64,000 nucleotides of DNA from Prorocentrum cordatum. Lineage: Eukaryota > Sar > Dinophyceae > Prorocentrales > Prorocentraceae. Of the stretch, positions 53,936-63,913 are shown piece after piece; position 1 is the stretch's first letter, and each line of letters begins with the position of its first letter. The stretch covers positions 25,001-89,000 of the forward strand of contig CAUYUJ010014339.1 in assembly GCA_963575745.1 (NCBI GenBank), in the 5' to 3' direction. The notes below the pieces were generated by a model. The model saw only the letters and a list, made by a program, of their open reading frames with translations. It had not been told where the DNA came from and did no database searches. The position numbers and the translations under genes are program-made.

Positions 53936-54450
53936 GCGCACGCTTTTGTTGAAAATCCGTGTTGCGAAACCTTCGGTTTTTGTACGTATTTTGGACGCGC
54001 GATTTCGAAATCCTTCCGAAACCAATGGGTTTTGAAGGATTTCGGCGTACGCGCGCGACCACGCGCGCGTCTGCACTTCGTCCCATCTTCTGCAGAAGAT
54101 TCTCGCGACGGCACACGCGCAAGGGCGTTTGACAGATTTCGACATGCGCGCGCGCGAAGCCCGTTTGGTAGCATTTTGTGAAAATCTTGAAAAGAACCCA
54201 TGGTTTTCTTAAGATTTCGCAAGAGCTCGCGCGGAAGTTTTGTTATAGCAAACCTGTGATGCGAAACCATGTGTTTTTGTATGTTTTTTGGAAACTCGAT
54301 TGCGAAAATGTTTCCGGCACCGAAGATTTTCGAAGGATTTCGGCATGCGCGCGCGACGACGCGCGCGTGTGCACTTCGTCTTTTTTTTTTTGCAAGGGAT
54401 TCGTGAAAAACTGCAATGTTAGAGCAAAACATGTCACCGCATAGTGTTTT
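53936..54450. repeat. GCGCGCG-interrupted dispersed repeat, copy after first GAC array
   Basis: GTTGAAAATCCGTGTTGCGA, ACCTTCGGTTTTTGTA, CGAAATCCTTCCGAAACC, then GCGCGCGACCACGCGCGCGT and TCTGCACTTCGTCCCAT; a second, diverged half follows (GATGCGAAACCATGTG, ATTGCGAAAATGTTTCCGG, CGCGCGACGACGCGCGCGTG). Hence a monomer of roughly 230 bp repeated twice. The same arrangement follows the second GAC array at 55256-55760. Confidence 0.85.
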
Positions 54451-54716
54451 TTTACAAGGGACCCTCAGGGGGGGGAAACCGGCCTGCCTGGGATGGTATG
54501 GTTTCATATTTAGAATAGACTAGTGTGCAGAATATACATATATATATACGAAATTATAATATCCCAAGGGGAAGCGTTAACTCCGGGGGGGGGGGTAGAG
54601 TCGATTCTCTTTTTAGAAAACAAGATTAGTTTTTACCCATGGTTTGACACATCCCACGCTCTTGCAAACATTCCACCCACCCACCCGCAACTTGGTTTGC
54701 AAAACCTCTTCTCTTA
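54451..54716. other. Short A/T-richer spacer
   Basis: Contains ATATACATATATATATACGA and a G9 run. Its end, CCACCCACCCACCCGCAACT, starts the next repeat unit. Confidence 0.5.
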
Positions 54717-55255
54717 AGACCGACTACGACGACACCGACGACAGCGACTACGACGACACCGACGACGTCTCCGACGACTTCGACGACGACAACGACGCCG
54801 ACGCCGACGACGACGCCGACGACGCCAACGAAGACGACGACGAGGGAGGAGGAAGGAAGACGACGGCGACAACGGCGGCAACGACGACAACGACGAGGGA
54901 GGAGGGAGGACGGCGACGACGCGAACGACGAAGAAAGAGGAAGGACGGCGACGCCGACGACGGCAACGACGAGGGAGGACGGACGACGACGACGACAACG
55001 ACGACGACGACGACGGCGACGAAATAGGAGGGACGACGACGAGACGCCGACGACGGACGACGACGACGACGAGGGAGGAGGAATGACGACCACGGCGACA
55101 ACGACGTTTCGGAAACGACCACGACGCCAAAGAGGACGACGACGACGACGAACACGAGGAAAGACAGAGGACGACGTAGGCGACGACGACGACGACAACG
55201 ACGCGGAAAAAGGAAGGACGGCGACGGCGACGACGACGACGCAAGAGCGGGCGCG
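54717..55255 (+). repeat. (GAC)n array, copy 2
   Basis: Shorter version of 53158-53935; the stretch from GGAGGGACGACGACGAGACG (near 55027) to GCAAGAGCGGGCGCGCACGC corresponds to 53711-53942 almost base for base. Confidence 0.95.
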
Positions 55256-55765
55256 CACGCTTTTGTTGAAAATCCGTGTTGCGAAACCTTCGGTTTTTGT
55301 AGGTGTTTTGGACACGCGATTTTGAAATCCTTCCGAAACCGATGGGTGTTGAAGGTTATCGGCGTATTCGCGCGACCACGCGCGCGTCTGCACTTCGTCC
55401 CATTTTTTGCACAGGAGTCTCGCGACGGCACACGCACAAAGGCGCCCAACAGATTTCGACATGCGCGCGCGCGATGCCCGTTTGGTAGCATTTTGTGAAC
55501 ATCTGTAAAAAACCGATGGTTTTCTTGAGATTTGGCGAAAACTCGCGCGGAAGTTTTTTTTAGCAATTCGGTTTTGCGAAACCTTGTGTTGTTGTATGTT
55601 TGTTTTGGAAACTCGGTTGCGAAATCCTTCCGGTACCAACGGTTTTCGAAGGATATCGGCATGCGCGCGCGACGAAGCGCGCGTGTGCACCTCGTCACAT
55701 TGTTTGCTAAGGGATTCGTGAACAAGTCTTATGTTAGAACAGCACATGTCACCGCATAGTTTTTT
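55256..55765. repeat. GCGCGCG-interrupted dispersed repeat, copy after second GAC array
   Basis: Collinear with 53936-54450: GTTGAAAATCCGTGTTGCGA, GACCACGCGCGCGTCTGCAC, GGTAGCATTTTGTGAA, GACGAAGCGCGCGTGTGCAC. Confidence 0.9.
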
Positions 55766-55985
55766 TTACCCGGGATCCTCTGGGGGGGGAGCCCAGTTGG
55801 CCTGGGACATTGCGATTTCATATTTAGGATGGACATGTGATCCGAATCGTATGTGATTTACATAGGACACGGGGGTAGTGATACCGCCGTGAGGCGGGGG
55901 GGTAGAGTCTATATCTCTTTTGGAGGGGAGAAATCAATTTTGTTCGCAGCCGATGACTGTTTGGCGCTGGTTGGCGCATTGTTGC
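55766..55985. other. Unassigned spacer
   Basis: Resembles 54458-54640 in order (GGGACCCTCAGGGGGGG / GGGATCCTCTGGGGGGG; GTAGAGTCGATTCTC / GTAGAGTCTATATCTC), so it is part of the same duplicated block. Confidence 0.6.
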
Positions 55986-56700
55986 GGCCGCGCTAGCGCG
56001 CGCAGGATCGCGCGCACAGCAGCCACTTGGTCTGGCGCGACCGAAGCAGCGTCGGTGTCGTTGACCGCTGGGGACTTCCCAGCGCGTCTAGCAGGCCGCG
56101 CCGACACGCGGGCACTTCAGTGCGAGTCGGTGAGTTGGGCGGGCGCGGTATCATGGCGACGCCAACAACAGTGGACACGACGATGATGGTAGCGATGCTG
56201 GTGAAGACGATGACGATGACGACGACAAGGCAAATGACGACCTCGATGCTGCTCACGCCGGTGACGATGACGGTGTCCACGTGCTGGTGATGAAAGTTTT
56301 GAAAAGATTTTGACATTCGCGCGGGGCCGACCCGCGCGAATAATCCGCCGCACTTTTCTATTTGACAGGGATCGTGCCGCTCCCCACCCCCACCCCCACC
56401 CACAGCAAGCGCGCAAAGGCGTCCGAATGACTTCTGCATGCGCGCGCGAGAGGCCCGGTTGGTCGAAAGAAATGAAAATCATGAAACTCCGATAGTACCC
56501 CATAAAACTCGCAAGAGAACGCGCGCGCAGACATTTTTGAACAGCCAAATTGCAAAACCATTGTTTTTATTTGCTTTCGGGATTCTCCATCTTGAAATCC
56601 GTACGAAACATGGCAGTCGTTGAGGCGCACGTTTGGACTTTGTCACACATGCTGCACTGTTTCTTGAAGGTGGTTGGTTATTTATAAACGAATGCGCGCG
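55986..56700. repeat. Diverged third copy of the 53-55 kb repeat
   Basis: A GACGATGACGATGACGACGA stretch (56200s) stands for the GAC array, followed by GCGCGCGAGAGGCCCGGTTG, AAAACTCGCAAGAGAACGCG and GATTCTCCATCTTGAAATCC, which parallel 54150-54330. Confidence 0.65.
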
Positions 56701-56759
56701 CATCGTATTATTTGACGACGATTCGGGCAAGGGGGTCGGTATCAGCCCGGCTGAGATGG

Positions 56760-57400
56760 CATGGGTTCATGTTAAAAATGACAGATGGTGCAACATCATA
56801 TTATGTAGATTGTGCTATGTCAGGGATAATCGATAAGACAAGGATAACATGGATCATACTTGTGATGCATGCTCTATGGGACATTCCATGTGGTGCACCC
56901 TATGTGGAAACATACATGCGGTGTGAACTATGTCGTGCAAGCTGCGTGGTGCAATCTACGTGGCGCCACTAATTCGGAAACTGTGCCTTGTCAACTCCAC
57001 GGCGCGAGCATGTCCCACCCTCCCGCTCGCAACGTGGCGTGCAAAACCCACGCGTCGGCGATTGCGATGAATCCTCGGACGTGGCCGTCGCGTCTCCGCG
57101 GCCGCGCTGGCGCGCGCGCGGCCAGATAGTTCGGCGCAGCCGATGCGGCCGCGGCGGCGCTTGCCGATGGGACCTCCCCAGCGCGCGTCAAGGGCCGAGC
57201 TGGTGCTTGGGATCTCGAGTGCGGGTCGGTTGCTCGGGCGGGCGCGGTATCGCGACGACGCCGACGATGATAATTGTAGCGAACTGACTACGACGACGGC
57301 CAGGCCAATGGCGGTGCCGATGCTGGCATCGCTGATGACGATGATGATGTCCAGGTGTCGATGCTGAAGGTGCTTGCGTGAGGATAGAAGTAATGGCGGC
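56760..57400. repeat. Diverged fourth copy of the 53-55 kb repeat
   Basis: Starts with degenerate TGTGGTGCAA units (56790-56970), then the CCCACCCTCCCGCTCGCAAC block and GCGGCCGCGCTGGCGCGCGC (compare GCGGCCGCGCTAGCGCGCGC at 55985), GACTTCCCAGCGCG / GACCTCCCCAGCGCG, and GGGCGGGCGCGGTATCGCGA. Confidence 0.7.
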
Positions 57401-57655
57401 GACTGTCCACGTCGATGGGATAACGAGGCGGAACTGGCGAGGGCGACGGTGAGGAAGTGCCCCCGCGCGGAAATCCCCAAAACTGGGGCCAAGTATCCGC
57501 TGGACAGCCATTGCTTTTCCTCCCGCGCGCCTCTGAAGCTCACGAAGACACATGGCTTGGGATGGAGCTCGGCGCGCGCCCGCGGCTCGCGCGGTAGTGA
57601 TTGACAGGGATTCGCGCACTGGGCGCATGCTGGATCAGCGGGCACGCGCCACAGT
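57401..57655. other. Unassigned spacer
   Basis: No gene recognised. Confidence 0.4.
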
Positions 57656-57658
57656 CGG

Positions 57659-57850
57659 GTCGGGCGAAAGGGGGTGATAGCAAAGGGGGGGTTTGAGAAT
57701 CAGCTCACGTAGCTGATTTTCCCGGCGCCTCCCGGCGCCGGAGGCGGCCATGTATCGAGGAATGGGCCCATCGGTGGGGCCGAAACCAGCTGCATGCAGC
57801 AGATTTCGTAACCCTCTCTTTCCCGATCTCCCCCTTTCGTTCGGCCCGAC
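57659..57850. mobile_element. Inverted-repeat element, GTCGGGCGAAAGGGGG family, copy 2
   Basis: Left end GTCGGGCGAAAGGGGG; right end CCCCCTTTCGTTCGGCCCGAC-like (last bases CGGCCCGAC), an imperfect TIR. Internal blocks are shared with 34910-35113 (about 80-90% by eye). Confidence 0.8.
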
Positions 57851-58225
57851 ACATGGTGACATGCAGCTGTGGGTTCTTCGCGCAGTGGATTGGATCATGT
57901 GGCGTATGAGCCCAGGAGGTGCGCGCGGGCAGAGCCTTGAAGTTCTGCGATGACGGATCGAGTGGCTGGTTTTTAGGTTTTTGAAGCTCCGGCGCACTGG
58001 CTGACCCCCGTCTGCATGGACCCCCGTCTTTTGAGCCCCGATCAGCGCCCCTCTGACAGGGAAACCCTACTCACGGGTACTCCGGTCAGTGACCCGGCGA
58101 ACCCAGCCCTCCCCAACGTGGAACATGCTGCAGAGCCAGAAGAGGCCCCCCAAAAAGCAACGTTCGGCAAACCTCCAGAAAATGTCCCTCAGTGAGTACC
58201 CGTCACGGTGCCGCTGACGCCCTCC
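57851..58225. other. Unassigned spacer
   Basis: GCTGACCCCCGTCTGCATGG (near 57999) recurs in variants at 60252 and 61742; a dispersed repeat boundary. Confidence 0.45.
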
Positions 58226-58343
58226 AATTCGAGCTGCATCGGCGATCCATCGGCGATACGGCGCGACTCTCCGACCCCACCTACTCCGAGCCCATCTAGG
58301 AGTCGTACGAGTGCGCTCCTCTCCGACCCCATCTGGGAGGCCT
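58226..58343. mobile_element. Foldback element, ATCGGCGATCC / GGTCGGAG family, copy 3 (partial)
   Basis: GCATCGGCGATCCATCGGCG and CTCCGACCCCACCTACTCCG, CCCCATCTGGGAGGCCTAG match the right half of 45715-45972; the left arm is missing. Confidence 0.65.
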
Positions 58344-58510
58344 AGAAGGACCCTGCACGATCCGGCGCTCTGGCTGATCCTCGCTTGCATGGACCCCGTC
58401 TCTTGAGACCCGAGATCCCCGGAGATCCGACGTCGCGATTTTTTCAATACGAGATCCCCGGAAGCCTCGACCCATCCCCCACGACCAGTTTTTCATCAGG
58501 CATCGATGTT

Positions 58511-58657
58511 TGACGGTCCCGAGGGGTCGGCAAGGGCCCCTGGAGGCCGAAAGCCGCGAAAAAACTTCGTCATGTTTTTTTCACTGCGTTGGGTCTCTGG
58601 GGCACCTGCCCGACTTCACGCCAGCCCCGTGCGCTGCCCCCGAGCCCGGGCGGCGAA
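58511..58657. repeat. Dispersed repeat GACGGTCCCGAGG...GGGCGGCGAAGG, copy 2
   Basis: Collinear with 47277-47440 and, as there, followed at once by a GGA tract. Confidence 0.85.
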
Positions 58658-58658
58658 G

Positions 58659-58746
58659 GAGGGGGAGGAGGAGGAAGAGGAGGAAGAGGAGGACGAGGAG
58701 GAGGAGGGCGAGGAGGAGGAGGAGGAGTAGGAGGAGGAGGAGGCGG
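58659..58746 (+). repeat. (GGA)n tract
   Basis: GGA/GAA/GAC triplets. Confidence 0.9.
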
Positions 58747-58965
58747 CGGTGGAGGCCGAAAGCTTTTTTCAATGCGCTGGGTCCCTGGGGTCCCCGTGCC
58801 GAGCGCGCCGGGGGCCGGGGCCTTCGCCGAGAGGCCCCAAGCCGTGGAGGCCCCCGACGGGCATCCGCTGCCAGCTGGCGTCCAGCGGGGTGCCTCTGCC
58901 GCGGGCGGCGCCCGCCCAGGGCGGGCGTCTGCCCGGCGGGCGAGCGGCTCGAGCAACGTGACGTC

Positions 58966-59279
58966 ATCCTCCTCCTCGCCCTCCTCCTCGCCCTCCTCCT
59001 CCTCGCCCTCTTCCTCGCCCTCCTCCTCCTCGCCTCTTTCTTCCTCCTGCTCCTTCTCTCCTCTCTCCCTTTCTCCTCATCCTCCTCCCATCCTCCTCTC
59101 TCCTCCTCCTCCTCCTCCTCTCTCCTCCTCCTCTCCTCCTTTAGCGCTTGTCCTCCTCCTCCTCCTCCTCGCCCCTCCTCCTCCTCCTCCTCCTCCTCCT
59201 CGCCCTCCTCCTCCTCCTGCTCGCCCTCCTCCTCCTCGCCCTCCTCCTCCTCCTCCTCCTCCTCGTCCTCCTCCTCGCC
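58966..59279 (-). repeat. (CTC)n tract with CGCC interruptions
   Basis: Opposite strand bias to the GGA tract 220 bp to the left; the two could pair as an imperfect inverted repeat around a GC-rich loop. Confidence 0.9.
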
Positions 59280-59900
59280 CGGCGGGCGATGGCACGCCGT
59301 CTGAGCAACGTGCTGCTCCGAGCCAAACGCATCCATGAGACAAAACAGGACGACGATAAACGAGGAGGAGGACGTCGAGCGAGGATTGGACGCTCGAAAT
59401 TCGGCGGTGGACAAACCTTCCTTTAGTAAACCTCCCCTTAGTGTAAACGGCCTGGGGCCAAAACCGACGGATTTGGACCCGCAGAAATGACAGCCGCGAC
59501 GCCCTCTCGCGAACCGAAACCGGCCAATTCACTAATCGACGTGTCAGGGTAGGAGGTCTGTCCACCCCAGAGAAATGGGTACGGAAAACATGGGTACAAC
59601 GCCCAACAACAAACGTTGTCCAAAATCATCAGCGGCCGCTGTTGGGCAGGCGGCCTCCTGTCTCAAGAGGACAGATGCCTGCGGCGAGGCCGACAGCGGG
59701 TCCTTTTCAAGATGAACAAGAACCGTTATCGGTCTTTGTGCCCATCATTTCCGTACCCACTTCGATCACCCCGAAGGATGAGCAGGGGATGGGAGCAGGG
59801 GCGACGTCGAGAAGGGGGGTAGTGATGACGAGCGGAGCTGGGTGCTCGGCAGGGCTCGTGCAGGCCTAGAAGAAGAACAACAACGCCACAACCACAAACT
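59280..59900. other. Unassigned region
   Basis: No gene recognised. GTACGGAAA / TTTCCGTACC and CAGAGAAATGGGTACGG are small internal words. Confidence 0.4.
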
Positions 59901-59903
59901 TTG

Positions 59904-60034
59904 GGCGCTCCGCGCGGATTTCTCGGAGCTGCCCTGGGCCCCCTCCCTGGCGCGCGGAGCGCGCCAAGAGCGGCGCCGGAAGCGCCGCTTGGGGGGGGGC
60001 CCGGCGCGGATCCGAGAAAGCAGCGCGGAGCGCC
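59904..60034. mobile_element. GC-rich hairpin element, GGCGCTCCGCGC subtype, copy 3
   Basis: Outer arms GGCGCTCCGCGCGGATTTCT / AGCAGCGCGGAGCGCC; inner arms GGCGCGCGGAGCGCGCC and GGCGCCGGAAGCGCC. About 131 bp. Confidence 0.8.
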
Positions 60035-60085
60035 AACAAAAGCTTCTGTTCATGCAGATTGTTCTTCGTCGACGTGCACCCCCTG

Positions 60086-60212
60086 GCCATCGCTCGGACG
60101 TCCATTCCTTGTGTTTTTGTTTGGTTTCGTAAGTGGTTTTTTGGCCAAATGATCAAGGATGCTCCTCGATGGTCCTCGCCGAAGGAAACATGCACACGTC
60201 CGAGCGATGCCA
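60086..60212. mobile_element. Foldback element, CATCGCTCGGACGT family, copy 2
   Basis: CATCGCTCGGACGT and ACGTCCGAGCGATG arms; interior AATGATCAAGGATGCTCCTC and GATGGTCCTCGCCG identical or nearly so to 4984-5019. Confidence 0.85.
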
Positions 60213-60293
60213 AGCCCCTGGCTCTGCAGGATCTTGCCGGATCCGGCCCTCTGGCTGACCCCCGCCTGCATTGGCCCCCGTCTCTTGAGTTAG

Positions 60294-60395
60294 GTCGGGC
60301 ATGTCCTCCTACGGACGGCTTTTGATAGAAAGTTGAAACATAGTCATCAAAATGCTTCCAAATAGCCAAACATAGTGGAATTCTTCGAGATAGCT
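60294..60395 (+). repeat. Solo left end of the GTCGGGC MITE family
   Basis: TTAGGTCGGGCATGTCCTCC then A/T-rich interior (GAAACATAGTC, AATAGCCAAACATAGTGG); no right TIR found. Confidence 0.6.
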
Positions 60396-61110
60396 CATCC
60401 TTCGAAAGTCGAGTGGCTTTCGAAAGGCGCCGCCGCCGGGCCGCCGGGCTCACGGAGAACGGCGTCAGCGCCGTTTTGGGCGCAGAGAGCAGGGGCCCGG
60501 GCGTCTTGCCTCTCCCCTTGAAAAGGAGGCAGCTACTGGGAGGCCTTCGTCAGAAGGATTCGGGACCACTGAGCCCCGTTGGTAAGAGGCCACATGTGCG
60601 CCCTACCCCCACCCCCCCCCGATTTCTAAGGGGGCTGGCGGTTAACTCCGCTCGGGACCTCCCGAACGAAATGAACCACCACCACCCGCTTAGAAATCGT
60701 GGGGGGTGGGGGTAGGGCTCACATGTGGCCACCGACATCCGACATTGGGGGGCTGCCTATTACGCCAACTTGGGCCGCCGATTGAACGGGACTGAGCCCG
60801 TTGAAACGGGATGAAGCTGGATCCGGCGGGAGGAAGCCAGATTCAGCGTGGTCAAGCTGGATTCAGCCAGCTTTCGGACCCCAGGAGGAGGATGACGAGG
60901 ATGAGAATGAGGAGGAGGAGGATGAGAATGAGGGGGAGGAGGGCAGAGACAGAATTGAACCTCCCAGGAGTTGCATGCGAAACCCCCTGTCGCCTCGTCG
61001 TGCGTTCCCACCGTCCGTGCTCGTGTCCTCGCCGTCGTCGTCCTCCGAAGCTTTTCTGGGCCTGCGCGGGGGGTTGCCCACGTGCAGACGCCGCTTCTAT
61101 TACCTCGATT
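60396..61110. other. Unassigned region with an inverted repeat
   Basis: CCACATGTG.GCCCTACCCCCA with CCCCCCGATTTCTAAG (60590-60630) is mirrored by CTTAGAAATCGTGGGGGGTG and TGGGGGTAGGG.C.CACATGTGG (60688-60730): another element of about 140 bp with 30-40 bp TIRs. Also a short GGA/GAT tract at 60885-60945. Confidence 0.7.
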
Positions 61111-61112
61111 TA

Positions 61113-61267
61113 GTTCGGGCGTGTCCTCCTACAGGCGGGTTTTGGAAGGAAGATTAAACATAGCCAACACATATTCCAAAATGGTCGAAGGTAGTGAAAA
61201 TAATCGTCCCCATATTATTTGTTAGTTCTATGTTTGAATATTCGTCCCGTAGAGGGACATGCCCGAC
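61113..61267 (+). mobile_element. MITE, GTCGGGC family, complete copy
   Basis: 155 bp. Left end GTTCGGGCGTGTCCTCCTAC then AGGCGGGTTTTGGA; right end TTTGAATATTCGTCCCGTAG and AGGGACATGCCCGAC. Closest to the copy at 1879-2032. Confidence 0.8.
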
Positions 61268-61942
61268 TTCAATCTCGCTCCCGTGCTTCACTCGAGCGAG
61301 GAGGAGCCTGGACCCAGACCTCCAGCGTTTTTTTTGTTTCTTTCTTTTTTGTTATCTTGCCGAGTCTCGCAGTCTATGTGGTGATCAGCTGTGCAGCACC
61401 ACACTGCAGCAAAGCATGTGTTGCTTAACAGTGACAGATGCGAAAGAGGCCCAAGCGCCTGCAGTGCCCCCCACGACAACCCCGTCAACAACGAACATCG
61501 TCCACGCTCATTGGCAAACCCCAGGCCTCTCGGGGATCTTCCGACCCGGGTCAATCCAGACCCAGGTCAGCAGGAAACCAAAAACTGCAATGCAGGAACA
61601 AAAAAAACTGCAACGCAGGTCTTCGCAAACCCGGGTCAGCCAATATGTGTGGCCGCCTCGCGGCCACGAGAGGCTCGCTAACCCGGGTCAGCCAAAGGGG
61701 GTCTTCGCGTCTTCGCAGGATCCTCCAGGATCCGGGGCCCTGGCTGACCCCCGTTTGCACTGACCCCCGTCTCAAGGCTCCCGAGCCTCCAGCGTATTGA
61801 GAAATCCGGTGCGGAAGGTTCTCGTCGTGGTCGGTCTCTCGGGGCCCTCGCCGGGCCCCCGGGGACCGTCGAACAACGACCTCCGAATGCCGAGCGGGCC
61901 CCTGGGGAACGGACTTCGGGGGCCTCCGCGGTGAGAGAGCTC
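61268..61942. other. Unassigned region with ACCCGGGTCAGCC words
   Basis: ACCCGGGTCA and related words appear at 61545, 61630 and 61682. No gene recognised. Confidence 0.45.
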
Positions 61943-62070
61943 GCCATCGCTCGGGCGTCCCTTCCCCGTGCATCTCTTCGGACTCGTGCGCGTCTTTGCC
62001 CGCAGGATGGTCCAAGATGCTCCTCGAGGGCCCTCGTCGAGGCAAAAATGCACACGTCCGAGCGATGCCA
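61943..62070. mobile_element. Foldback element, CATCGCTCGGGCGT family, copy 3
   Basis: Arms CATCGCTCGGGCGT / ACACGTCCGAGCGATG; interior diverged but AGATGCTCCTCGAGGGCCCT and AAAAATGCACACGTCCGAGC are retained. Confidence 0.8.
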
Positions 62071-62159
62071 GGAGACAACAATGCGCGTCGGTCGGAAGAA
62101 AGAGGCAGAAACAGCAGCCTGGCGAAAGACTCGACCATCTGCAAGTGTGGGTACCGCCA

Positions 62160-62715
62160 TCGTGAGCAACCGTCTGAGGTGGAACTCCCTATGAGGCAAC
62201 GCCCGCATGCGGGCTGTCGCTGGGGCCTTAGGTGGAGCTCCCTGTGGAGACACGAAACGCGTGACGGGTGTGCCGAAACGGGGCTGCCACCCACACGCGG
62301 GCTGCGCCACTGGGGCCTTAGGTGGAGCTCCCCCTGTGGGGCCATGAAACGCGTTACGGGCGTGCCGACACGGGGGTTGTCGCCAGCATGCGAGCTGCGC
62401 CACTGGGGCCGTAGGTGCGGCTCCCTGTGGGGCCACGAAACGCGTGACGGGTGTGCCGAAACGGGGAGTACCACCCACATGCGGGCTGCGCCACTGGGGC
62501 CATAGGTGAAACATGTGAGGAGTGTGCCGAGAGGGGGGTGTCGCCCACATGCGGGCTGTGTCACTGGGGCCTGAGGTGGAGCTCCTTCTGGGGCCACGAA
62601 GCGTGTGAGGGTTTTGCCGAAACGGGGGTGTCGCCCACATGCGGACTGGGCCACTGTGACCGTAGGTGGAGCTCCCTGTTGGGCCACGAAACGTGTGAGG
62701 GCGTGCTGAACCAGA
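62160..62715 (-). repeat. 90-bp tandem repeat, about six copies
   Basis: Units contain GGTGGAGCTCC, GGGGCCACGAAACGCGTG, GTGCCGAAACGGGG and CATGCGGGCTG.GCCACTGG. GGTGGAGCTCC or a variant starts near 62176, 62231, 62321, 62414, 62573 and 62665. Because the period is a multiple of three, minus-strand frames show a 30-residue repeat, but the frame slips between units. Confidence 0.85.
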
Positions 62716-62994
62716 GACATGCGGAGGGCAGAAGGAACATGATGGGATGAGGGAATAGCGGGAAGAGGAGGAGGAGGAGGAGGAGGCAAGACGCGGGGCG
62801 CCCTTTCTCCAAAACGAGGGCCCAGCACCGCAGGATGGCTGGGAATGAAACAGGAGGGCGGATACCGCAGATTGGGTTCAGGCCCTCCGAGAGCGCAGCA
62901 GAACACAGCAGCAGCACATCGAGTCCTGAGGTAGGAAGGCGCTTGACTTGGATTGGGACCTAGGAGTGCGAAGAGTACCCGGGGCGGGTTCAGT
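62716..62994. other. Unassigned spacer
   Basis: A short GGA tract at 62767-62784; no gene recognised. Confidence 0.4.
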
Positions 62995-63116
62995 GTCGTG
63001 CCGACTTCGGCGTTGGGTGCCGACGCCGCGGGGGGGATCGCTCAAACCCTGCACGAGCGGCCGCCTTCGAAGCGTCAGATCGTTCGGCATCGGCCGATCC
63101 TGGGTCGCCGAATGCG
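62995..63116 (+). repeat. Dispersed repeat related to 1186-1352
   Basis: GTGCCGACTTCGGCGTTGG, GATCGTTCGGCATCG and CCTGGGTCGCCG recur in the same order as at 1192-1300. Confidence 0.7.
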
Positions 63117-63174
63117 CTCGACTGAGGGGCAACGACAGGGGGGGGGCTGGCACAGGGGGGGGACGCATCGACCT

Positions 63175-63290
63175 GGAATCGGCGATAGATCGGCGATAGA
63201 TCGGCGATAGCCCCACGATGGTGGGTCCGCACCTTCCTGGGCGGGTTGGATCGGGCCCCGTGTCGGCGATCAATGGGCGATTGGGGGTCG
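63175..63290. repeat. ATCGGCGATAG tandem with inverted surroundings
   Basis: Three units of ATCGGCGATAG (63177-63210), then GGTGGGTCCGCACC and GGCGATCAATGGGCGATTGG. GGGGGGGACGCATCGACC / GGTCGATGCGTCCCCCC form outer arms (63157 and 63286): an inverted-repeat element of about 145 bp. Confidence 0.75.
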
Positions 63291-63305
63291 ATGCGTCCCC
63301 CCTTA

Positions 63306-63466
63306 TTGAAGGGGCCCACGAACACACAAATAAATACACACAAATGACAGGATTCCCCACATTTTCTTATACTTTCTGGCTTTTTGTCTTCCCCCCACTT
63401 CCCGTATTTTCCCATATTTTTCCTGGGGAGTCGACGATCAATTGTGTCTGTGTTTTTTTCCCTCCT
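63306..63466. repeat. ACACACAAATAAATACACAC dispersed repeat, copy 3
   Basis: Collinear with 35192-35345 and 35961-36118. Confidence 0.85.
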
Positions 63467-63913
63467 GACCTATGCCTATCCCCCCCCTATCGTTGCCCCC
63501 GATCAACGTTGAATGCTGGCGGCGGGGTCGCCGCCGGTCGACACGGCGCGAACCTACCGCACTTTCAGCGACCGACGCGTAGATCGGATCTGAGCAAGCA
63601 ACCAAAAACGTGCAGTGGGGGCCGGTCCACAAGAAACCTTCCACAAGAAACCCAACCCTGAGACCCCAGGGCACCCATTGAATTTTGGTGTGGGAACGTC
63701 GCACTTTCCATCGCAAAACCCTCCAAGCCCAAGAAATCCAGGGCACCCTGGAGGCACGCAGGGTTGTTTCTTAGCGTGGGCCTCCCACTGTACCAGAAGT
63801 GACCCTGGCCCAAGGTGCCACCCAGCTTCTCCAGGCCATCTTGAAACCTGTGGGGTCCTCTGGGGCTCATTGGGGGGGGGGGACACTCTGGAGGCCATCT
63901 TGGCTTCCCTGCA
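63467..63913. other. Dispersed-repeat mosaic
   Basis: GGTCGCCGCCGGTCGACACG (near 63525) matches 1330-1350; AAGAAACCTTCCACAAGAAA and TTTTGGTGTGGGAACG match 36206-36275. No gene recognised. Confidence 0.6.

Noticed and set aside
53038-54507. 489-codon minus-strand open frame rich in Val/Ser/Arg
   Set aside because: Translation of the (GAC)n array in the reverse strand.
61551-62906. 451-codon minus-strand frame with 30-residue repeats
   Set aside because: The repeat arises because the DNA period is 90 bp; the translation slips frame between units and shows no known domain.
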